The notes beneath the pieces were generated by a model. That model ran no database searches, was not told the origin of the DNA, and saw nothing but the letters and a program-made list of their open reading frames with translations. A stretch of DNA of 11,703 nucleotides from Phialocephala subalpina (Eukaryota; Ascomycota; Leotiomycetes; Helotiales; Mollisiaceae), in NCBI GenBank assembly GCA_900073065.1, contig FJOG01000045.1:332181-343883 (forward strand), in the 5' to 3' direction. The position numbers and the translations under genes are program-made. Position 1 is the first letter of the stretch. Every line of letters begins with the position of its first letter. Of this stretch, positions 1-7,039 are shown piece after piece.

Positions 1-1140
1 TCTTATAGTCTAGGACTTAGTAACCCTCCGCAAAACGTATAACCTATAGTTCAAGGGAATATAATAAAAGTTAACGCGGCGGCTACGTATAACGCTTAGC
101 TTAGAGAACTTATATACTTCGGATATTATAAACGTGATAAAAATAAAGAAGTTAACCTATTTTGCGATTATTTTTACGTGGATTATTATCTTTTTATAAA
201 CGACTTATAAAATCGAGATTATTATTACCAAGATAATAAGGGCTAATTATATTAAGGCAAATAATTACCAAATAAACCCTCGAAGCTTTTCGCGTTAAAA
301 CTTAATTAATACTAATATAATTAAATTATTAGAATAATAACTAAAAAACCATGGGATTATAATCTTAATAAATATACTAGGAACATATAACGCGTATAAA
401 ACTTTGCCTAGCTAGCGGCATAAGAAAGGGCTAAGCTTAACCCGCAGGTTAGCGCTAATACCGCCTTAATAATAAGAAATAATACCTTTACTCTTAATAT
501 TACTAAGATTTTATAATAATAGAATTAATTACTTTATATCGTTTAAAGAAATAATATTAATATTTTACTTTTTAATGGTAATATTATTAGTTTACTAGAT
601 AATTACTATAAGCCTTTAATTATTACGATGTTAATAATAAATGCTATAAGAGTAAATAATAAGGCAAAGGGTAAAATAATAAGCATAATAGCAAAAAAAA
701 TCTTTTAATAACGCGCGAGATAAAAAGAAAAATTCCCAAAAGTTAAAACTTAATGCTAATTAACTCAAGAAGCCTAAAAAGAAAACTTAAAGGATATAAA
801 TATCGATTTATCCGAGGATAAGACTATAAGGCAATAATTAGCTATTAAGAATAATAGCGAGGGTAAAGCCTCGCTAGTTAAATTTCCGCGTAAAAATATA
901 ATATTACTCCTTAGAGTTTAAAAAGGAATAAAGATAATCACGGATACCTTTAAGACTTTGAATCCGATTATAATACTTCTTAACTAATAGCAAAAAGATA
1001 ATGCTTATTACGTGTTTTTTATAAGTATAAGTATTATGTTAATAAAGGAAATAATAGGAGCTATTAAATTTATATTTTAATTCTTTTAAGTTTAAGATAA
1101 TTTATAACGCTTAAGCGCCGTAATAAATAAACTTGCTTTT
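1..1140 (+). pseudogene. Gag/nucleocapsid-like part of the Gypsy polyprotein, decayed
   Basis: Frame 1 reads on from the window start into the protease-like region with no frameshift; its stops are TAA or TAG, with no TGA. Stop-free runs survive, the best at about 553-706 (some 50 codons). Around 115-200 aromatic residues cluster in a way that suggests an RNA-binding zinc knuckle whose Cys codons (TGT/TGC) became Tyr (TAT/TAC): Y-F-G-Y at 115-126 fits a former C-x2-C, and one Cys codon survives near 166. The matching His is not evident, so the knuckle is only a suggestion. The stretch 720-900 is charged and low in complexity, like a linker. Assignment as gag rests mainly on position upstream of protease and RT in the same frame; the capsid part would be outside the window. 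Confidence 0.5.
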
Positions 1141-1560
1141 ATTCTTGGTGCCCTTATTATTATTAAGGCTAATTTTATTAGTATGGATTTTATTTCTTTA
1201 ATTAGGAAAAAGTATATTATTATTGCTTTTAAGTTATATTTCGTGATTTCCGGATTATGAGATAATAATATAGAAATTAGGGTTTTAAATATAAGGGCAA
1301 AATGTTATATTACTTTAATTTTTATAACTCGAGATTATAATTATATTATTGCAAATATTAAAGATTTCTAATTATTTATAATTACTAGAGAAAACTTTAG
1401 ATTTATTAGCGTAACTTTTATAAGGATAAAGATTAAACACGATATTAATTGCGATATTTTTTTTCTTTTTAGTAAATAACGCGAAAAAAATCCTTTTTGG
1501 ATAATTATTTGTAGTTATAATAAAAATATAAATTAAATATAAAGATAATAATTTATAGGA
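1141..1560 (+). pseudogene. Possible retropepsin-like aspartic protease region of the Gypsy polyprotein
   Basis: In frame 1 a hydrophobic beta-strand-like segment at about 1129-1200 reads ALIIIKANFISMDF. Its shape matches the start of retroelement proteases (A-L-[IV]-D-[ST]-G-A-x-x-x-F-I-S). The D-[ST]-G triplet now reads I-I-K. Gly to Lys and Thr to Ile are RIP-type changes, but Asp to Ile is not, so the active site is either further mutated or I have placed it wrongly. Hydrophobic strand-like stretches follow to about 1490, ending in H-D-I-N-C-D, which recalls the family's C-terminal HD-x-I-x-W segment. The enzyme would cleave the polyprotein during particle maturation. The location between gag and RT is as expected; the motif evidence is weak. 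Confidence 0.4.
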
Positions 1561-2480
1561 TAAAATCTTCTGAGATCCTAAGTACCCCGGTTTTATTTAT
1601 ATAGTTATAATTATCCTTTTATTAAAGTAATCTATGGGAAAGGCTAAGTGAACCCGTTATATTAATATAAGCCCTCGAGTAAAAGAAGTATCTAATAAGG
1701 AGGAAAACTCGGAAAACTAGATATTAGTATTATTAGAAGATAACGCGGTACTAAAGCTTCCGATAAGTCCTTGACCCCTAACGAATTTCCTTTTGTTTAT
1801 AATTTATTAATAAGAGATTTGGATTCCTTAATAAATAAATTCGTAGTTATATTTAAGCTGAAAATAAATAAGATTAATACCACTAATATAAACGAGGATT
1901 TTAGCGAAAGAAAAATTAAGATTTTTTTTTATACTTTTTATAAGATATTCCCTGATTTTAACGAGAAAGAAACTAAAAGGATTTTAGCGGAAAATATCCT
2001 TAATAAGGAAATAATAAAGTTCTTAAAGGTAATAATAATATTTTTCCTAGATATAAATGTTTTAGGTGAAAGTTTAAGTGCTAAAAAGGATTAGAAATAT
2101 CTTTATCTTATTAATTAATAATATAAGCAAAAGATATTTAAGTATAAAAGTAATAAAGATATTTAAATAAAGAAAATAATATAAACTTTAATTAACCTAG
2201 AATCGAAATTTTCTTTTATTAATATAAGTGTAAATATTACTTATAAGTCGAAATCTAAGAAAATTTAACTAGTTAACTTAATAAATAAAACCGGTAATAT
2301 CCCTAAAAAAACAAAAAGATTAATATAAATAATTAAAAGTTAAAAAACCTTTTAAGAATAAACTGGAAAATATAAGAATTATTTGTTATTATAATTTACT
2401 TTTATTCCCCGAGGTTTAAGATTTACCCCGGAATAACTAATATTATTATTTATTAGAAATTAATTATAAGAAGATAAAAA
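1561..2480 (+). pseudogene. Pre-RT connector of the Gypsy polyprotein, with a 107-codon stop-free stretch
   Basis: Frame 1 continues from the protease-like region towards RT. The best preserved part is 1771-2094, an ATG-started stop-free run of 107 codons. I do not take it as a gene: the frame reads through the upstream codons (ttg acc cct just before) and resumes after the TAG at its end. It is a chance survivor of the larger polyprotein. The segment is Lys/Asn/Ile-rich with no domain I recognise; in related fungal Gypsy elements this zone links protease to RT. Near 2408-2440 the frame reads I-P-R-G-L-R-F-T-P-E, a typical lead-in to the RT region. A one-base loss follows at about 2478 (copy B has one more base there), moving the reading from frame 1 to frame 3. 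Confidence 0.7.
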
Positions 2481-3196
2481 ACTTTATTTAACGAGATAAT
2501 ATTTAACCGCGAGGGAATTATAGCCTTCGATTAAACGGAAATTAGTAAGATTTATAAGGATATTAGCCCGCTAGTATATATTAAGATGATTTTATATATT
2601 ATATAGTAAGAAAAGAGTTTTTATTGCCCTTGGGCCTTATTTTTAGTAATAGCAAAAATACTTTAAGAATGCTTTAATTATAAAGTACTTAAGAAATATA
2701 AAGGTTTATATTAGAACCCTTGGTTCCTAGTTGCAAAGAAGGCTACTAGTATATATAAATTAATTAACGCGGCCTTAAAAATAAATTTAGTTATTTTTCG
2801 AAATATTAATTTTTTTTTTTTATAAATAAGTTTTTTTAAGGAGTTTATTAAATGTTTTATAGCGTCTTTAATTGATTTTTTCTTTAGATATAATTAAATG
2901 ACTTTAAACGTTCGAAATCGAGATATAATAGCCTTTATAACCCCTTTTAGATTTCTTCGAATAATAATGCCTCTTATAGACGCTATTAACTTTATGGCCT
3001 AATTCGTTCGAGTTATTATAATTATCTTGGAGGATTATTTCCCCAAAGTTATTATACTATTTATTAATAATATTAGAATAAAAGAACCTTATACTAATTA
3101 CGATAATAAATTAGCCTTTTTAGGAATTTATTATTATGTTTTTAAGTATATTTAGAACTTAAATATAATATTAAATTAAATTAAAAAAGCTTAAAT
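1681..3196 (+). repeat. Direct repeat, arm 1 (copy A part shared with 10190-11703)
   Basis: These bases align with 10190-11703 in the same orientation over the full available length. The offset starts at 8510 and ends at 8507, so only a few one-base indels separate the arms. In the first 100 aligned bases (1691-1790 against 10201-10300) I count 16 differences by hand. All are transitions, and in all of them arm 1 has C or G where arm 2 has T or A. The match begins abruptly at about 1681-1684, inside the connector upstream of RT, and still continues at the right window edge. Confidence 0.95.
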
Positions 3197-3430
3197 ATAT
3201 ATTAATATTAAATTTTAATTTTATTAAAATAAAATAATTATAATTAAATTCGTTTATAATTTTAAAGGGTAATTTCTTAAAGCTATTAAAATCGCTAAGA
3301 TATTAAAATAAAAACGATATAATAATGCGTTAAATATAAAGGCTTTTATTAGTATTTGCGTTTATTATAAAATCTAAATTAAGAATTTCGCGGTAATTAT
3401 TAAATCGTTATACGTATTAACTAAGAAAGG
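2484..3430 (+). pseudogene. Reverse transcriptase domain of the Gypsy polyprotein, decayed
   Basis: RT copies the element's RNA into DNA in the cytoplasmic particle. In frame 3 the conserved blocks appear in order: N-R-E-G-I-I-A-F-D near 2505-2531, N-P-W-F-L-V at 2715-2732, K-L-I-N-A-A just after, and S-L-I-D-F-F at 2865-2882, where the first catalytic Asp is still GAT (2874-2876). Next come R-D-I-I-A-F-I-T-P (2919-2945) and F-I-N-N at 3060-3071. The last is the F-[IV]-D-D active-site box with both Asp turned to Asn by G-to-A. Gly-Tyr-Asp-Gln after the first block has become R-Y-N-stop. The thumb region runs on to I-C-V-Y-Y-K-I (about 3357) and the RT-RNase H linker K-N-F-A-V-I. There are dozens of in-frame stops, so it is dead beyond doubt. 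Confidence 0.93.
2810..2821. repeat. Run of twelve T in the RT region of copy A
   Basis: A twelve-base T homopolymer within the RT domain. Copy B has a shorter, interrupted T-rich run at the same place (about 11320-11331). It therefore arose from T-rich sequence by C-to-T changes, perhaps with slippage. The offset between the two copies shifts by a few bases in all across the aligned region, and this run is a likely site for part of that. Confidence 0.8.
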
Positions 3431-3960
3431 CGTATTATTCAAATAGAAAGAAAAAAAGAAAATAATTATATAATACTTAAAAAATCAGCTAATAATTATA
3501 TTAATTTTCTATAAGATTTATTATAACCTTACTAATAAATAGGGAAAGATTATTCTTGGCGTAAATATTAATCTTTAAAGATAAAGAGGTATTTTTAGAT
3601 AATACGATAATAAGGAATAAAAGCGAGTTACTTAATACGAATTTAAACTCTAAAACCCTACGAAACGAAAATATAATATAACTAAAAGGGAATATTAAGA
3701 AGTTATAAAGTATTTTTATAAAATATAATATTAATTATATAAAGTATATTTTATTCTCGAGATAAATGCTAATACTTTAATTACTTAATTAAATCGCGTT
3801 GCGATAAATCTTTTAAGGGCTTTAATTACTCGTTGGTTAGTTTAAATATGCCTTTTTAATTTCGAGGTGAAATATATTAAGGGTATTACCTATATTATGG
3901 CAAATAAACTCTTTAGGAAACCCCTATAGAATAATAATAATACTAAGAATAAAGAGGATA
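3431..3960 (+). pseudogene. RNase H domain of the Gypsy polyprotein, decayed
   Basis: RNase H removes the RNA strand of the RNA/DNA hybrid made by the neighbouring RT. Frame 3 continues without indel. The first catalytic block reads I-L-G-V-N-I-N (3552-3572), where the family has G-V-D-A-S; its Asp is now AAT (3564-3566). The middle block T-K-R-E keeps its Glu (GAA, 3690-3692). The third block reads L-E-I-N-A-N, with the catalytic Asp changed to Asn at 3765-3767. It ends in the A-D-x-L-S-R block, here A-N-K-L-F-R with AAT at 3903-3905, followed by K-P. F-E-V-K-Y-I-K-G (about 3861-3884) is the usual run before that block. All losses of acidic residues are single G-to-A transitions. Confidence 0.9.
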
Positions 3961-4290
3961 TTAATAACCTTATTATATTAAAACTTAAGTATATTAAGAT
4001 AACTCGAATTTTAATAAAAAAGCCTAAAATTATTTGAGAGTTTATTTAGAAACTTATTATTATTATTAGAGGTTACGTGCGATTTATTTTATTGCTTGAA
4101 TTTTTAAGTCAAAAATGGGGTATTTCTCTTATCCGTAGAGTTAATAACCCTTGGGAGATAAGTATTTATTATGTGATTATTAAACCCGTAGATGATAATT
4201 ATGCTAATAATATTATTTTCCCGCTTAACGATAATTACTTTAATTACTCCCAAGATATTACTTAGTATTTGATAACTTTAAAGCGATTAG
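3961..4290 (+). pseudogene. RNase H to integrase connector of the Gypsy polyprotein
   Basis: Frame 3 continues between the RNase H and integrase domains. Positions 4077-4265 form a 62-codon ATG-started stop-free run in the same frame. It is not a separate gene: the frame extends on both sides, and the run ends at a TAG followed by more polyprotein (Y-L-I-T-L-K-R, 4266-4286). That last stretch, and the charged residues after it, resemble the segment that precedes the zinc-binding integrase N-terminus in fungal Gypsy elements. This short run is richer in TpG and CpA (for example 4076-4090 and 4166-4180) than most of copy A, so local RIP was lighter. Confidence 0.75.
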
Positions 4291-5510
4291 AATAGCTTTC
4301 GAGAGTAAAGTTTCGCAAGTTAATATGGGAATCCGTTAATTATAGCATTTAAGATAAGATATTATAAAGAAATGCAATTAAGTTTTATTTATTTTAACTT
4401 GTTTTAAATAATATTAAATAATAAAAGATAATCCTAATTAAGTTATATAATAAGTTAAAATATATTAAAAGAGAAAGTATTTATTACTAAGTAGTTAGTA
4501 AGTATTATTAGGAAAGTTATTATAAGGATATTTGAGACTTTATGGCAAGTTATAGCGATTATTAATATAAGAGCAAAAAGAGGCAAAAAGAAGCTTTTTA
4601 TCCTTAGAAAGTTATTTTATTTTTTCGTTTAATTAGGATAAATATAGTTAAGTTCTTATAATATAAAGGGTATAATTGCCTAGTTATAGCAAGGGATAAG
4701 TTTTTTGGATAAGTTAAAGTTAAACCGATAAAAAATCTAATTTTTAAGAAGATTACTAAGTTTATTTATAATAATATTATTTATAGGCATAGGATCTTTA
4801 GTTATATAAAGTTAAATAAAGGGCTAGAATTTAAGGGATAAATTATTAGGGAGTTAAATAGACTTAGCATTAGATGGATTATTATTTTAGTATATAATTC
4901 GAAAGTAAACGGAATAATTAAGCGAAATTATTAGCTTATTATTATTGCCTTGATTACCTTAACGAAAAGAGGTAAAAAAAGATAATTAAAATACTTATTA
5001 ACGGTTTTTTTCGCTAATCGTATAACTATTTATGCGCCGATTGGCTATATTCCCTTTTATATAGTTTATGGCAAAGAAGTAATCTTATTAATTAAGACCT
5101 AATTTCCTACCTAGAGAACTCTCGGATGGGATAAAGTATATAATTAAGTAAAGCTTCTCGAGACGCGGATAAGGCAAATTAAGATGCGTAATAAGGATAT
5201 AGAAAAGTCAAAATTAAGGAAAAAATATAATCGAAAAAAAGGCTAAAAATACTTTGATATTAATTATTAAATATAAAAAGAATTAATTCGTGAAAGGGAT
5301 TTCGTGTTAGCGTATAATATTAAGCTTATTAATTAAGATAAATCAAAGAATACTAAATTATTATATAAATAGTTTAATTTATATTGGGTTTATTAGGCAA
5401 ATTAATTAAAGGGGAATTATTTATTTAAAGAAGTAAATAAAACTTTAATTCGAAGGTTATATATAAATAACCGCTTAAAGAAGTTTATTAAGAGAGATAA
5501 ATACTAAAAT
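4291..5510 (+). pseudogene. Integrase of the Gypsy polyprotein (H2C2 zinc-binding, DDE core, GPY/F-like end), decayed
   Basis: Integrase inserts the element's cDNA into the host genome. Frame 3 shows the zinc-binding N-terminus at about 4440-4575. Its Cys pair C-x2-C is now Y-S-D-Y (4551-4562), and the His side reads Y-N-K-L-K-Y. The core starts near 4620. V-I-A-R-D (4683-4697) is the landmark of this fungal Gypsy group. The DDE triad is fully lost: Asp to Asn at 4641-4643, Asp to Asn at 4815-4817 (N-K-G-L-E-F-K), and Glu to Lys at 4920-4922 (N-G-I-I-K-R). The stretch 5028-5083 (A-P-I-G-Y-I-P-F-Y-I-V-Y-G) matches the T-G-x-x-P-F-x-L-x-Y-G end of the core. The C-terminal module reads K-Y-F-D near 5247, then R-E-R-D-F-V-L-A, and ends N-N-R-L-K-K-F (5469-5489), where the family has G-N-R-L-K-x-F. 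Confidence 0.93.
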
Positions 5511-5765
5511 TCTTTAGATAATAATAAAAGTAATAAAGCTATTAAGCTTATTATTTTCAATAATAATAAAAATATAAACGTGGAAAAAAAAGCTACTAAA
5601 GAATAACGAAATAAAGAAAATATATAAAAAATTAAGAAAAAAACAAGAATTATTGTTTATATTCTTAAATTTAATAAATCCGAAAAAAAGAAATATATGC
5701 GTTTTCCTAATAATTAAGAAAATAAAGAAAATTTATTAAGTTTTAAGATAATACCAATTTCCTAA
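5511..5765 (+). pseudogene. C-terminal tail of the Gypsy polyprotein
   Basis: Past the integrase, frame 3 continues as a charged, Asn/Lys-rich, low-complexity tail, probably Asp/Glu-rich before RIP. A better kept stretch near 5640-5715 reads R-I-I-V-Y-I-L-K-F, then K-Y-M-R-F-P-N-N. Variable acidic tails of this type are normal after the integrase of Gypsy elements. The TAA at 5763-5765 is my best guess for the end, but any of the TAA codons before it could be either a former Gln or the true stop. Purine richness on the + strand ends abruptly here. Confidence 0.6.
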
Positions 5766-5774
5766 TTAAAAAAT

Positions 5775-6960
5775 GGCCCTTTTTATCTTTTTAACTATTA
5801 TAGCCTTACCTTTTTACTAATTATACTTAGAGTTTTTTTTGCTTATTTTAATCCTTTTTATATATACTTTAAAGACTTACGCTTTTTCTTTTTATCGCCG
5901 GGATAACTTTAATATATAAAGGGATAAAAGATTACTAATAACTTCGATATTAATAATACTAATTATATAATTATCTTTTATCGTTATAAGTTATATATTA
6001 ATATTAAAATAACTATAAAATACATTTAAATCTTTAAATACTTAATTTTTTTGGTCTTTTTAATCCTTTTAATCCCTTAGTCTTTATTTAATCTTTACCT
6101 AGTTCTTTATTTACTCCGCCCTTTCCGCTATTATAATTTCCGCCGCCGCCTTTTTTCCCTTTAACGAAAAATCTCTAATACCCTATGTATTTAAATATAT
6201 TAAGATATATTTAACTATATTTAGGATATATTAAGGCTATATTTAGTTATATTTAACTATATTATAAAAATATTAAATGTTTAACTAAAAGAATATTTAC
6301 TATAATACTTTAAAAGATTTACTTTATTTATTTTATTTTACTTATTCCCTTTTTTCACCTTATTTATAACGTTTTTACCCCGTATTAACTTAAAGTTACG
6401 ATTTTCTTATATTATTACTTTCTTCTTTAATTTAATTTTACTTTAATTTTCTAATTTATATAATCTTTAAAAAAAGTAATCTCGCTAATTAAATATATTT
6501 TATTAATTTAAGCACTTTACGCTTATTGCCTTTAAAAGCTCTTATACCCCTTCTTTATAATTATAATATAAATATATTTATTAAATTTATTATTTTCCCT
6601 TTAAAACCTATTTAATATAATTTATATAAAATAATATAAAAGTTTTTTATTTATACTTTAAAATTTCTTATTTAAGATTAACGCACTAAAGTTTTAAGCA
6701 CGTGTAATATGCCTCTAAAATCCCATTATAAAAGTAAATAAAATCCTTATAACTTTTTATTACTTATAACTCACAAATATTTATTTGCTTTTTCTTATAT
6801 AACCTTTTTACGAGTATAAAAGTTTATAATTACCCCTCTTATAATTAAGATTTTTTCCCTTAAATTCTCGCGACTTTTTTTCTTTAAGTTTAAGTCATTT
6901 AATACGCGATTACTTATATATATATTTTATGGTTATTATTGCCTTTTATTAGGATCCCCG
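5775..6960 (-). pseudogene. Unidentified decayed coding frame, minus strand, Lys/Arg/Gln-rich
   Basis: The + strand turns pyrimidine-rich at about 5766, and the minus strand then reads in a single register (codons on + triplets starting at positions equal to 2 mod 3) from about 7010 down to the 5760s with no frameshift. Its stops are TAA or TAG, as for RIP-mutated Gln and Trp. Good stretches lie at about 6700-6800 (I-N-I-C-E-L, then K-S-Y-K-D-F-I-Y-F-Y) and at 6060-6150, a strongly basic run with R-R-R-R followed by many Lys, Arg and stop/Gln codons. A Tyr-Ser-rich part lies over the 6190-6275 repeat. An ATG exists at 6898-6896, but RIP turns ATG into ATA, so the true start is unknown. The part below about 6010 could instead be retrotransposon 3' noncoding DNA. 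I do not recognise the family; a basic C-terminus suggests nucleic-acid binding, which is only inference. Confidence 0.45.
6190..6275. repeat. Short imperfect AT-rich tandem repeat
   Basis: Variants of a unit close to atatttaactatattt recur several times in this stretch with irregular spacing. On the minus strand they read as repeated I-A-K-Y-S / N-I-S-Q-like codons inside the unidentified minus-strand frame, so they may be decayed peptide repeats rather than a noncoding satellite. In DNA this rich in A and T some repetition is expected by chance. Confidence 0.4.
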
Positions 6961-7039
6961 GTAAAATCTTTTTATTATATCTTAAAAAGATATTATATAA
7001 AGTCCTAAAGGCATAAATTTTATATTTTAAACGCGTTAA

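Larger units (their letters stand above)
1..5765 (+). mobile_element. Ty3/Gypsy LTR retrotransposon remnant, copy A (5' end outside window)
   Basis: This is the internal coding part of a Gypsy-type retrotransposon. Domains follow the Gypsy order, with integrase after RNase H (Copia has it before RT). The polyprotein reads in frame 1 from base 1 to about 2478 and in frame 3 from there to about 5765, so only one base seems to have been lost in over 5.7 kb, whereas in-frame stops are very frequent. That pattern means inactivation by point mutation rather than by slow indel decay. No LTR, primer-binding site or polypurine tract could be recognised at the 3' end: a minus-strand frame begins almost at once. 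The 5' LTR and the start of gag lie outside the window. Confidence 0.9.

Noticed and set aside
1771..2094. A 107-codon ATG-started open frame as an independent gene
   Set aside because: It lies in frame 1 of the Gypsy polyprotein, the frame continues before and after it, and the same stretch in copy B is broken by a deletion and stops. It is a surviving stop-free piece.
4077..4265. A 62-codon ATG-started open frame as a small gene
   Set aside because: It is in the same frame as RNase H upstream and integrase downstream, so it belongs to the polyprotein connector.
5899..5927. A 29-base string with 24 matches to 9891-9919 (around ttaatatata and gggataa), as possible terminal direct repeats of the unknown unit
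   Set aside because: In DNA this AT-rich, a rough estimate gives about one such match by chance per window, and similarity does not extend on either side.
6190..6275. AT-rich repeats as a CRISPR array, centromeric satellite or replication origin
   Set aside because: Units are short, irregular and without spacers of constant length, and the same DNA reads through as part of a decayed minus-strand frame.
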